From NCBI GenBank assembly GCA_037893245.1, contig JBAIAA010000025.1, positions 1,612,001 to 1,676,000 on the forward strand: 64,000 nucleotides of DNA. The letters are read 5' to 3'. The notes beneath the pieces were generated by a model that worked only from the letters and a program-made list of their open reading frames with translations, searched no databases and was not told the DNA's origin. The translations under genes were made by a program, and so were the position numbers. The DNA is from Crossaster papposus (lineage: Eukaryota > Echinodermata > Asteroidea > Velatida > Solasteridae). Of the stretch, positions 44,581-54,459 are shown in pieces (position 1 is the first letter of the stretch; each line of letters opens with the position of its first letter).

Positions 44581-44830
44581 CATCAGCGACATCTTAGTTC
44601 TCCAGCCGATGGGTACCCTATAGCATACAGGACAACTTAGTACTACAGCCTATGGGTCCCCTATATCCTTGGCAGCATTTACCTTAGCTCCCTTTCTTCC
44701 GACTAATATGCCTTAGTGATCATTTCCGGCACCAGTCATCCTACATAGCCGCTCTATGCCATTTAAATCCCTGTCTCCTGATGACAAGCAGAACATACTA
44801 CCCTAAACCTTATGGTGCACGGAAGCATGA
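44581..44830 (+). mobile_element. Penelope-like element, right remainder
   Basis: Continues the sequence interrupted at 39457: removing the Ty3 element and one CGCTC copy restores a continuous locus. It has no clear domain of its own and is assigned by position. Confidence 0.45.
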
Positions 44831-44839
44831 GAAGGATGT

Positions 44840-45130
44840 AAACCAAGGTTGTGTACGCAGAGCGTGGGGATGTTTATCCTGTGCGGCCAGATGACAAAGG
44901 TGTCATTGACGAACTGGAGCCAAACCCTGGGTCTGTGATCTGCTGTGGCAATTGCGGTCCACTCGACTTATTCCATGAATATGTCGGTCAGAACCGGGAA
45001 TATAGGGGATTCTATGGAGAGGAGCATGTGAGAAGCTGATCCGGGTTGAGGTCAGTGCGGTCCTTGAGGATGGGGTCTGCTTGAGATTGGTGAAAAGGGA
45101 GACGACATCAGAGCTGATCATCATGTCGTC
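44840..45130 (-). mobile_element. Second Penelope-like RT fragment, inverted
   Basis: The minus frame 44903-45124 has SSDVVSLFTN, a Penelope-like RT motif. The plus-strand translation (44851-45039, PVRPDDKGVID and NPGSVICCGN) matches the antisense translation of the RT part at 38523-38759. So this is the same region of a related element in opposite orientation. It is heavily broken. Confidence 0.7.
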
Positions 45131-45150
45131 AGGTTGGTGAATGATACCTA

Positions 45151-45278
45151 GTCTTGATTCAAGACCAAGCTAGCCGTTCATTTGTTCCGCGGCGCGCCGT
45201 CCGTATATATCCGAGCATATTAAGGGCGCCCTTAATTATCACCAGATTCGTTCCCCTAGCTTGGTTTTGAAGCAAGAC
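45151..45278. mobile_element. 128-bp MITE with 23-bp inverted ends
   Basis: GTCTTGATTCAAGACCAAGC with TAG, and the mirrored CTAG then CTTGGTTTTGAAGCAAGAC, form 23-bp ends with three mismatches. The interior GGCGCGCCGTCCGTATATAT and GGGCGCCCTTAATTATC also occurs at 17186-17300 inside another element, and partly at 37911. Confidence 0.72.
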
Positions 45279-45831
45279 TCACGTGAACCCGTAACATTCC
45301 GAAGACATTCCAAGCATAGCTCAAATAGCTACTCGTCCCCGCATGCGCGCTAAGTCGTTTTCGTTTAATGTAGTGTACGATTATTATAGTCTGGTTTCCA
45401 GACCAAATATTTCTGACTATTTGTGATTTTTCATTTATTGTTTAGCCGCCAATGTCACGTGACAAAAAACTGGAGGAATTGCTTCAGTTTCCGAAAATGT
45501 CCGAAGTTTTTCGAACATGTTCTATTGACGGCCAGGTATTATCGTTAACGTTCGCGATGTTCGAGTGTTTCCAGGTTTTTATAAAATAAAACTCGCATTG
45601 GCAAAAGTCAACACCAGACGAAATGCCTAATAATATCACAGTCATTGTAGTCATTGTGCTATTTTTGGTAAGAGCCGTTAAAATTTGAATTGTTGCGTCG
45701 TCATAGCTACGCTGCTTGTATTGCGTCATTATCAATTTTGTGTCGCCGGCGGCTACCTGACATACAATTTAGACGTCTAGGCCTAAACAAATTTTCAGGT
45801 CGGGGAACCAGACTACTATTATTATAAACGC

Positions 45832-46023
45832 TGTGTGTTTCCCATAAATTGCACACGGCGCCATTGCGCAAAATAATGTAGTTTCTTATACGTCCGCAAA
45901 CGGCGAACAATTTTCGGGTCTATCATAATGCCATGGCAGCCAAAAAGTCTTTGTCTTTTGCGGACGTGTAAGAAACTACATTTGTGCAATGGTGCCGTGT
46001 GCAATTTATGGGAAACACGCAGC
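45832..46023. repeat. Fold-back repeat, ~190 bp
   Basis: GTGTTTCCCATAAATTGCAC at 45836 is mirrored by GTGCAATTTATGGGAAACAC near 45998. Complementarity continues inwards through GTAGTTTCTTA-ACGTCCGCAAA and TTTGCGGACGT-TAAGAAACTAC. A central ~35-bp loop remains. The left arm is related to 38042-38110. Confidence 0.78.
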
Positions 46024-46029
46024 GTGTAT

Positions 46030-46601
46030 CATAATCGTAAGATCGTTCTGGAGTTTACGGTAGCAGTCCGAGTTGAGGATGGCCGCCACCTTGCAGTCAT
46101 ACCTTAAACTGAAACTTTGCAAGAGGTTTAAACAAACAAACCATTGCTAGTCAACTTTAATGGTACAATAATTCGTCACCGACATCACGAACTGGCACAA
46201 ATGTATGACAAATAATTAAAAAATTAAAATTTCGTGTTTTTTATGTATTGTCATGTTATGTCATGGGCTACACATAGCGATATGTTTTTAGCGAAAAACT
46301 TAATAATTGTGTTAATTAATAAGATAAGTGCACACCCATTATCGTACTAATACTATGGGACATTTTCCGATTTCACGAAGTGACACTGATCATTGTGTCT
46401 CTTCGTAAAATCGTTTTAAAGCAATACGCGCAGTAAAATAGCATCACGAAGTGTTACGAAAGTGATCGATCCCAGCGCTGCCCTGTGCGTATGCAATTAC
46501 GCGTAGTTTTTACTCGATTGTGCATGGGTACGGATGTACTTGTACGCGTAATGAGAACGATGTTGTCAAGATGGCGGCGTCCATGGTGAGCAGATTCTCG
46601 T
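46030..46601. other. No gene seen
   Basis: Unremarkable non-coding DNA with short local inverted repeats. A GATGGCGGC motif near 46569 directly precedes the small inverted-repeat element at 46602. Confidence 0.35.
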
Positions 46602-46740
46602 ATTCTCGCGGTCGGACATCCGGGAACTTCGTTTATCTTCCCATTGTTTATGCACTTAGCGCAAAGGGGAAAATTTGAGGTTAAACGCATGTTGTTATGG
46701 ACGGCTCGCCCCTTCGTGACGTCATGCCGACCGCGAGAAT
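46602..46740. repeat. 139-bp inverted-repeat element
   Basis: ATTCTCGCGGTCGGACAT at the left and ATGCCGACCGCGAGAAT at the right form near-perfect ends. It is too short to code. It is a probable MITE. Confidence 0.6.
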
Positions 46741-47122
46741 GTGTCGTAAGTATTACAAACTAAGCATTTAAGCATATTTCGCTCTTCATTTACCAGTCTG
46801 GTGTATGTAGAATACCATACAGACATTGTTGTCCCTATGTTTTACCTCTTGATTTGTTTCAACTTGTGTTTCAATGAGCTAAAATGATTTTTTCTTACGC
46901 CTTGCCCCGGCCTCATGCATTTAAACATTGAACGTTCGTTAGCGTTACGCAGTCGCTATTGTTACGGCGGTCGGCTGTCTGATTCCCCGACATTGATTAC
47001 TAATATTTTTATATCGCTCCTGGAACCTGACTATTTGATAGAACAGGTTCCAAGAGTGAAAGGCCCAGACTATTGTCACTGTGTTGCTGGGCTGGGCATG
47101 TCGGAAATACAACCACGTTTGG

Positions 47123-47486
47123 AATTCGAGCGATTCACAATACCTAGAAGCTGCCGTTGGAGGCGCAAATCCTGCTATACCCGCAGTGCATCATGGGGAA
47201 AAGTCGGCATCGGTTTGAAAAACGGTATTCATTTTGCATGAACTCATCAGTTTTTACGTCTTTTTGGACGCGTACGATTAAAGTTCTAATTTGTTTCTGC
47301 AAATAACAATGTTTTAATCAACGACGCTTCCGGATACATTGATGTTTGTGTTGTAACTCACGTGAACAATGAAGAATAGATATTTCACAACAGTATTATA
47401 TACGGAAGAAGTCGACCGTAAAGTTTAAAAGTGGCTCTTTTGAGTCAAACGCTTGGTGGCGCACTGCATTGTGAATCGCCCGAATT
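47123..47486. mobile_element. 364-bp inverted-repeat element
   Basis: AATTCGAGCGATTCACAAT and its mirror ATTGTGAATCGCCCGAATT form 19-bp ends with one mismatch. The interior is non-coding. Confidence 0.65.
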
Positions 47487-47979
47487 AGGCCTAGGCCTAG
47501 CCTATATCAATGTTTTCAACAGGCAGGAACTTTCATGTTACATTAAACTCGACTTTTTCCTCATAAGCCTATGTATTTGCCTGTACTTTAGGCCTACCCA
47601 GTAATTTTGCCAGGAAACTTGTCAGGTTTCAAAACTTTGAAGTTATCTTTATAATTATACGGTTCATGTAAGTAAATGTGTAGCCTTAGTATAGGCGGAT
47701 GTTAGGTGTAGCCTACAAGTAAGCACAATCAACCTTAGTCCAGGCTAGAAAGAATGCAATTGCTTTGCTTTGCTTTGGTTTGCTTTGCTTTCTTGTTGGG
47801 TTTTGTTTTGTTTTGGTTTTAAAGTTTTATTTATTCATTTTGTGTTGGGGGTAGGAGGTTTGTGTTTTGTGTGTGTCTTGTTTGTATTATGATGTTTTGG
47901 TGGGGGAAAACCCAGTGCTCAAAAGAGGCAAATGCTTTCAAATAGCTGGGGGGTAGCCCAAGCCACAAACATGCTCTAT

Positions 47980-48416
47980 TTGTAAATTTGATAAGCCGGA
48001 TCAGAAGGTTCCTCGATTTCAGCGCTTGCCATAATGCTGTCCGAGCCTTAATTCTGTCCAAGATGGACTACGGCTGCTGCCTCCTGAACGGTGATTCCCA
48101 GAAAGATGTTGCTCGCCTTCAACGGCTCCAAAACCGATGTGCCAGACTTATCCGTTCACAGAACCCATAAACTTGCTGGTGACAGGGCTTTTTCAATTGC
48201 TGCTCCCCGTCTATGGAATTCCTTACCTACCCTAATTAGAACCTCTAACAGTGTCCCAGCCTTCAAACGTGCTCTTAAAACCCACCTTTTTGCCTCTTCC
48301 TAGCTGGTCGTCTTTTTCTTTTGTCTTTTTCTTTCCCCCTTTGTTTTCTCAGCGCCTTGTATCCTTTGGCAATTTTGCGCTTTATAAATACTGATATTAT
48401 TATTATTATTATTATG
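47980..48416 (+). mobile_element. CR1/L2-type LINE 3' end with ATT tail
   Basis: The frame 47988-48170 gives ALILSKMDYGCCLLNGDSQK and RLQRLQNRCARLI. The overlapping frame 48091-48303 gives HKLAGDRAFSIAAPRLWNSL and FKRALKTHLFASS, the standard end of CR1/L2-type ORF2. Sequence between the two blocks is deleted. The 3' UTR runs to GCGCTTTATAAATACTGATA and ends in (TTA)n at 48397-48414, the short tandem tail used by these elements for target-primed integration. The repeat-rich ORF starts immediately after. Confidence 0.85.
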
Positions 48417-48444
48417 TGATGAACCAGCTTTGTGCGAAGACTTC

Positions 48445-51400
48445 ATGTGCAGCGAGGAAGTCTGGGCTGCTCGTAATAAATGCATGTGCTTCTTGTGTCA
48501 TGATCATTTTCTGTTAAATACCACTTGCAGTACGCATAACATCTTTTCATTTGAAACAGACTGTTCTTTATCCGTGATGTCAAGTATTCCGGTTTCACTT
48601 GAAACAGGCCAGCCACAATTGGCAACTGCACCTGAAGCCCAAGCAACCCCTTTTGAGCATGGGCTCAGAGTTGCGCACATTTTTCCCCAAATAAACATTG
48701 AAGCGGAGGGAGTCATGAATACCCCTGATCCTGACAAGACGTACTTTTTACATACACCAATGATGGCCTTCGGTGGTCATACATCGTTGCCTTCTGACAG
48801 TAACCACCAGGTTACATCTTTGTCAGGCACTCCTTCGGGTTCTCTGCCTACTGCTGGCGAAGCGGAGGTAGTCATGGATACTCCTGATCCTGACAAGACA
48901 GACTCTGCACAGCAGACACCAGTGATGGCATTTGGCGATCATACATCATTTCCATCTGACAGTAACCACCAGGTTACATCTTTGTCAGGCACTCCATGTT
49001 CTCTGCGTACTGCGGGCGCAGCGGAAGTAGTCATGAATACTCCTGATCCTGACAAGACGTACTCTGCACAGACACCAGTGATGGTCTATGGTGGTCATAC
49101 ATCGTTGCCTTCTGACAGTAACCACCAGGTTACATCTTTGTCAGGCACTCCTTCGGGTTCTCTGCCTACTGCTGGCGAAGCGGAGGTATATACTTCTGAT
49201 TCTGACAAGACGTACTCTGCACAGACACCAGTGATGGTCTATGTTGGTAAGACATCGTTGCCTTCTGACATTAATCACCAGGTTACATCTTTGCCAGGCA
49301 CTCCTTCGGGTTCTATGCGTACTGCTGGCGAAGCGGAGGTATATACTTCTGATCCTGACAAGACGTACTCTGCAAAGACACCAGTGATGGCTTCTAGTGA
49401 TCATACATCGTTGCCTTCTGACAGTAACCACCAGGTTACATCTTTACCAGGCACTCCTTCGGGTTCTATGCGTACTGCTGGCGAAGCGGAGGTATATACT
49501 TCTGATCCTGACAAGACGTACTCTGCACAGACACCAGTGATGGTCTATGGTGGTAAGACATCGTTGCCTTCTGACAGTAACCACCAAGTTACGTCTTTGC
49601 CAGGCACTCCTTCGGGTTCTATGCGTACTGCTGGCGAAGCGGAGGTATATACTTCTGATCCTGACAAGACGTACTCTGCAAAGACACCAGTGATGTCTTC
49701 TGGTGATCATACATCGTTGCCTTCTGACAGTAACCACCATGTTACATCTTTGCCAGGCACTCCTTCGGGTTCTATGCGTACTGCTGGCGAAGCGGAGGTA
49801 TATACTTCTGATCCTGACAAGACGTACTCTGCACAGACACCAGTGATGGTCTATGGTGGTAAGACATCGTTGCCTTCTGACAGTAACCACCAGGTTACGT
49901 CTTTGCCAGGCACTCCTTCGGGTTCTATGCGTACTGCTGGCGAAGCGGAGGTATATACTTCTGATCCTGACAAGACGTACTCTGCAAAGACACCAGTGAT
50001 GTCTTCTGGTGATCATACATCGTTGCCTTCTGACAGTAACCACCATGTTACATCTTTGCCAGGCACTCCTTCGGGTTATCTGCGTACAGCTGGCGAAGCG
50101 GAGGTATATACTCCTGATCCTGACAAGACAGTAATGGTCTTTGGTGGTCATACGTATTTGCCTTCTGACAGTAACCACCAGGTTGCATCTTTGCCAGGAA
50201 CCCCTTCGGGTTTTCTACCTACTGCTGGGGAAGCGGAGGTGGTCATGAATACTCCTGATCCTACCAAGAAGAACTATTCACAGACACCAGTGATGGCCTT
50301 TGGTGGTCGTACATCGTGCATTCCTTCTGACAGTCACCATCAGGTTACATCTTTGCCAGGCACTCCTTCAGGTTCTCTTCGTACTGCTGGTGAAGCGGAG
50401 GTAGTTAAAAATAATTCTGATCCTGACAAGACGTACTCTGAACAGACACCAGTAGTGGCCTCTAGTGATCACACATCGTTGCCTTCTGACAGTAACCACC
50501 AGGTTGCATCTTTGCCAGGAACTCCTTCGGGTTTTCTGCCTAATGCTGGTGAAGCGGAGGTGGTCATGAATACTCCTGATCCTACCAAGAAGAACTCTGC
50601 ACAGTCACCAGGGATGGCCTTTGGTGGTCGTACATCGTTGCCTTCTAACAGTAACCACCAGGTTGCATCTTTGCCAGGCACCCCTTCGGCTCCTCTGCGT
50701 ACTGCTGGCGAAGCGGAGGTAGTTAAAAATACTTCTGATCCTGACAATACGTACTCTGAACAGACACCAGCAGTGGCCTCTGCTGATCATACATCGTTGC
50801 CTTCTGTCAGTAACCATCAAGTATCATCTTTACCAGGCACTCCTTCAGGTTCTTTGCCTCCTGCTGGCGAAGCGGAGGTAGTTATAAATACTCCTGATTC
50901 TACTACGACGTACTCTGCACAGGCACCAGTATTGGCTTTTGGTGGTCTTAAATCGTTGCCTTCTGAAAGTAACCACCAGGTTGCATTTTTGCCAGGCATT
51001 CCTTCAGGTTCTCTGCCTACTGATGGCGAAGTGGAGGTAGTCAGTATTGCTCCTGATCCTACCAAGACGTACTCTGCACAGACACCAGTGATGACATTTG
51101 GTGGTCGTACATCGCTGCCCTTTGACAATAACCACCAGGTTGCATCTTATACTAATAATAATAATAAATCTTTGCCAGGCACTCCTTCGGGTTCTCTGTG
51201 TACTCATGGAGAAGTGGAGGAAGTCATAAATACTCCTGATTCTGACAAGACGTACTCTGCACAGACACCAGTGGTGGCCTTTGGTGGTCGTACATCGCTG
51301 CCCTTTGACAATAACCATGGGGTTGCATCTTTGCCAGGCACCCTTTTGGGTTCTCTGTCTGCTGCTGGGGAAGCGGAGGCACTCATACATCCTCCTGAGA

Positions 51401-51483
51401 TTTACTCCGATTCACAAAATATTGTTTTTCGTCATTGTCTGACATCTCTGTCTCACAGCACACCCCAAGTGATTTTCCAGTAG
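48445..51483 (+). CDS. Repeat-rich protein: seventeen ~51-residue tandem repeats
   Basis: The longest open frame of the plus strand, ended by TAG at 51481. ATGs at 48445 and 48577 are both possible starts; the second (MSSIPVSLETGQPQ) leaves a short leader before the repeats. From about 48712, units of ~51 residues (153 bp) repeat: P/S-D-P-D-K-T-Y-S-A-Q-T-P-V-M, then HTSLPSDSNHQVTSLPGTPS and RTAGEAEV. The units are Pro/Ser/Thr-rich, acidic and probably disordered. No signal peptide, membrane segment or known domain is seen. The frame continues past the TAG into a transposase-like frame, so the repeats may be the N-terminal part of one broken protein. Function unknown. Confidence 0.6.
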   Translation: MCSEEVWAARNKCMCFLCHDHFLLNTTCSTHNIFSFETDCSLSVMSSIPVSLETGQPQLATAPEAQATPFEHGLRVAHIFPQINIEAEGVMNTPDPDKTYFLHTPMMAFGGHTSLPSDSNHQVTSLSGTPSGSLPTAGEAEVVMDTPDPDKTDSAQQTPVMAFGDHTSFPSDSNHQVTSLSGTPCSLRTAGAAEVVMNTPDPDKTYSAQTPVMVYGGHTSLPSDSNHQVTSLSGTPSGSLPTAGEAEVYTSDSDKTYSAQTPVMVYVGKTSLPSDINHQVTSLPGTPSGSMRTAGEAEVYTSDPDKTYSAKTPVMASSDHTSLPSDSNHQVTSLPGTPSGSMRTAGEAEVYTSDPDKTYSAQTPVMVYGGKTSLPSDSNHQVTSLPGTPSGSMRTAGEAEVYTSDPDKTYSAKTPVMSSGDHTSLPSDSNHHVTSLPGTPSGSMRTAGEAEVYTSDPDKTYSAQTPVMVYGGKTSLPSDSNHQVTSLPGTPSGSMRTAGEAEVYTSDPDKTYSAKTPVMSSGDHTSLPSDSNHHVTSLPGTPSGYLRTAGEAEVYTPDPDKTVMVFGGHTYLPSDSNHQVASLPGTPSGFLPTAGEAEVVMNTPDPTKKNYSQTPVMAFGGRTSCIPSDSHHQVTSLPGTPSGSLRTAGEAEVVKNNSDPDKTYSEQTPVVASSDHTSLPSDSNHQVASLPGTPSGFLPNAGEAEVVMNTPDPTKKNSAQSPGMAFGGRTSLPSNSNHQVASLPGTPSAPLRTAGEAEVVKNTSDPDNTYSEQTPAVASADHTSLPSVSNHQVSSLPGTPSGSLPPAGEAEVVINTPDSTTTYSAQAPVLAFGGLKSLPSESNHQVAFLPGIPSGSLPTDGEVEVVSIAPDPTKTYSAQTPVMTFGGRTSLPFDNNHQVASYTNNNNKSLPGTPSGSLCTHGEVEEVINTPDSDKTYSAQTPVVAFGGRTSLPFDNNHGVASLPGTLLGSLSAAGEAEALIHPPEIYSDSQNIVFRHCLTSLSHSTPQVIFQ
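48712..51390 (+). repeat. 153-bp coding minisatellite, 17 units
   Basis: GATCCTGACAAGACGTACTC recurs every 153 bp in the centre (49351, 49504, 49657, 49810, 49963). The central units alternate between a VMVYGGK and a VMSSGDH version, giving a 306-bp higher-order unit repeated about 2.5 times. Outer units are more diverged. Length changes are multiples of three bases, including a short unit near 50100 and an AATAAT-rich insertion near 51150. Confidence 0.9.
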
Positions 51484-53216
51484 ATGGTGAACCAAGGCCA
51501 CTCTCACCACCACCCCCCAAAAACACCTAAAAGCAAAAATATTTTGGTTAAACAGAAGAGGAATAGAGGGGATGCTTACCTTACTGAGAAATCAAACAAG
51601 TTGATTCCTTCAAAGAGAGATAAATTAGTTGGAAGTAATTGCGTCTATTGCAATTCCAGAGGCCTAGGTTGTCATTTTCTTTCTTCTGCGGAACGTCTTG
51701 AGATTAGAGAGGCATATTACAAGATGGCCAACCTACAACAACAACGCGAGTGGATTCGTAGGCACGTATCGGCAAATGAGTTGTCACAGACACAAAATAG
51801 GATGGCCTACTGCCACGTGCTGATAATTCGGGAAAGCTGCGTGTGTGCCGTAATTTGTTTACGGCTACTCTGGGTATTTCGGTCAGTCAAATACGTACCG
51901 TTTTAACGAAAGTTGACACACTTGGAGTATTGGAAGGAGAAGGGCGAGGTGGACGACAACGGGCCGACAAGGATCACCTTCTGCAAGAACAGGTGAAGTA
52001 ACACATCGATAGATTCCCGAGAATGGAGTCACACTACTGCAGGGCGAATTCGAAATGTCAATATCTTTCACCGGACTTAAACTTTGAAACAATGTACAAG
52101 ATGTACAAGAAGGAAAATCCAAATGGTGCATCATTAACATTCTATAAGAATGTTTTTAAGTCTGCAAACCTCAAATTTCACCACCCCCAAAAAGATGTAT
52201 GTGGGCTATGCGATAATTTCCACCGCTCAGGTGATAAAGAGAAGAAGAAGCTCCAAAACAAGTTTGACAGGCATATCACAGAAAAAGAAAAGTCCAGAGA
52301 ACTAAAAGCTTCTGCAAAGGAAAGGGCTTTCATTGACAAGAAATGTCGTGCCGCGGTTTTCGACCTTCAACAGGTAATTTACTTGCCTAAATCCGACCGC
52401 TCTGAGCTCTTCTACAAAAGACGTCTGTCCTGTTATAATTTCACTGTTTTTGAGTTGGCCAGTAGAGAGGGCTTGTGCTTTGTGTCTCATGAAGGACAAT
52501 CAGGCCGTGGATCGTGTGAAGTAGCATCGTTTCTACACCGGTACCTTCTTCATGTTGATAAGGAAGGTTGTGAAAAGGTAGATCTGTATTCTGACGGCTG
52601 CGTTGGGCAGAACAAAAATTCGATAATACCTGCAATGATGATGTTCTTCGTGGAAAGGTCACATTCTGTTCAAGAGGTGACATTAAATTTCTTCGAAACT
52701 AATCATGGGCAGAGTGAGTGAGATGCGATGCACAACACAATAGAAAGAGCTATGAGGAAGGTCGGGGAAATGTTTGTCCCCTCACAGCTAATTATGCTCA
52801 TCAAAATGGCTCGTAGCACTCCAAAACCATACAACGTCACAGCTGTGCGGTCATCAGACATAAATGACTGGAAGACATACAGCCAAAGCAGGGGAATTCT
52901 CAGAGTGCGCTCAACGGAGGCAGGGGAAAATGTTGATTGGACAAAGTTCATGCAGATTTCCGTGAACAAGAAGGAAACTGACACGATCAGGTTTAAATAC
53001 TCTCATATACATGATGTCTATGAAGTATTGAAGATGAGTAAAACACGGCGACATTCGAGCCATGTAAACCTAATTGAGCCACAGCCTCTGTATCCATCAG
53101 GCTACAGAAACATTTCTGAGGCTAAGTTTAAAGATTTGCAAAACCTGTGCTCCGGGCCTACTCCCGTTATTGTTCATCCAGATCACCAATTGTTTTACAA
53201 GCAGCTTCGTCACTAA
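51484..53216 (+). pseudogene. RNase H-like/transposase-like protein (DUF7869 type), broken
   Basis: The frame begins with ATG right after the TAG of the repeat ORF. CVYCNSRGLGCHFLSSAER comes first, then after a frame change near 51820 a helix-turn-helix-like VCRNLFTATLGISVSQIR. A TAA interrupts near 51999. Then follow ESHYCR, CGLCDNFH and a charged helix. The core shows FDLQQVIYLPKSD, LYSDGCVGQNKNS and NHGQSE-stop-DAMHNTIERAMR, the three acidic blocks of the RNase H-like fold in the DUF7869 family, widespread in invertebrates. A TGA at 52719 sits where glycine is usual. Breaks: TAG, frameshift, TAA, TGA. The product is probably a domesticated or mobile transposase relative, now inactive or read in pieces. 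Confidence 0.65.
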
Positions 53217-53552
53217 CTTAGTACCTTGTAACTTGAATCCTGCAAAATTCATGTAACCTGAATTTTGTAAAATCCTCTAATATATATTACCGGTGAACCA
53301 CTGCCTGAATCCTGTAGAATCCTGTAGTGGGTTTACCATTAAGCTACAAAAGGTCCCCCCCCCCCCCCTCCAGGGTAAATTACTAAATAATTCAGAATTA
53401 TTTTAAGTTCATTAAGTTCATTTTCTCTTCTTTCATAATTATGACACCAATAATCATGATATAAAGGCCACGCATGACTGAACATGGACAATGTTTATTT
53501 GGCATGGCACATTGACATTTTTGTTCAAGGTAAAAGAGGCAGTTATGCACAT
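53217..53552. other. 3' flank of the transposase-like frame; no gene
   Basis: Contains short direct repeats of the type GAATCCTGTAGAATCCTGTAG near 53309 and a C-run near 53356. It holds no coding frame of note. Confidence 0.35.
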
Positions 53553-53645
53553 AGTCCATGGGCTACCGACCGAAACCCTCCCCCCCCCCCCCCCCCCCCC
53601 CCCCCGGGGGATTTTCGGAGACCACTTTTTTTGGGTAGCTGATAG
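53553..53645 (-). repeat. Poly-C tract with interspersed tag (reverse orientation)
   Basis: AGTCCATGGGCTACCGACCG precedes a ~25-bp C-run and a CCCGGGGGATTTTCGGAGAC-type flank. Read on the minus strand it corresponds to the poly-G plus TAGCCCATGGACT unit at 56950-57012, including the AGACNACTTTTTT flank beyond the homopolymer. Confidence 0.68.
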
Positions 53646-53879
53646 TGTACCATTGCAATATCTGCTTGTTTGCAGATAAGGACTTGGGGGCGGGGGGTCA
53701 AATTTTTCCACTTAAAATCACTAAAAACCTATTTGTGCTGTTATGCAAGCACAGACTTACATCACATGTATGTATTTTGGTTCTAAGTGTCACCCCATTG
53801 TGGTTTTAGTACCTGGCAAATGGTCTGGGGATAAAATATTGGTATTTAAAGTCTTTCTTAGGCGGAGTGGGGGATGATT

Positions 53880-54295
53880 CCCCTACTCGACTCCGCATCC
53901 CCGCCGACCTGTCGTGCCCTCTGAGGCTATCGGACAGGCCCGGCATAGTGCGATGAAAGCCGCCGGGGACGGCCCCTTCCGCACCGCCTTATGGTGCGGC
54001 ACAGGGCGAGTCCGCCCCGACATCCCGCCGGGCTCCCGGAAACAAACGGCAATCAGAGCGGCCTAGCGGCACCTGTTCCACATGCCCGCCGCAGTTTCGC
54101 GGCGGGCGGCAGAAAGTTTCCCAGGCGGGGCGCCGAGCCACGGCGGAACGGGCGGCGGGCATCAGCCCGCCCTGGAGCCGACCGAGGCGGCCCATCCTCT
54201 ATAGAGGGTCGGCCCTCTCTCTCGGACCGCCGGATTGAGATGAGAGGAGGCGGCGGAGGAGGCTCCCGGGTCCCTTAGCCCGGTCACGATGCCTC

Positions 54296-54341
<46 letters not shown>

Positions 54342-54459
54342 TTTTGAGGAAAGAAAACCGGCGCCGCGGCGCGTCCAGCCGGAGAGCGGCGCGTCTAGCC
54401 GGAAAGCGGCGGGCCCCCGCCCTAGCGCGCGGGGCCTGCCCACCCAGGCCCCGAGGGGC
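53880..54459 (+). other. GC-rich rDNA external transcribed spacer-like region
   Basis: A sharply GC-rich stretch, unlike its surroundings, runs directly into the 18S start. It contains a GA dinucleotide run at 54300-54332 and CCGCCGGGGACGGCCCC-type sequence. By position and composition it is the 5' external transcribed spacer carried with the rDNA fragment. Open frames here on both strands are composition artefacts. Confidence 0.65.

Noticed and set aside
49141..51128. Long minus-strand open frames across the repeat ORF
   Set aside because: They are antisense shadows of the 153-bp repeat: a repeat unit of a multiple of three bases keeps any stop-free antisense frame open in every unit.
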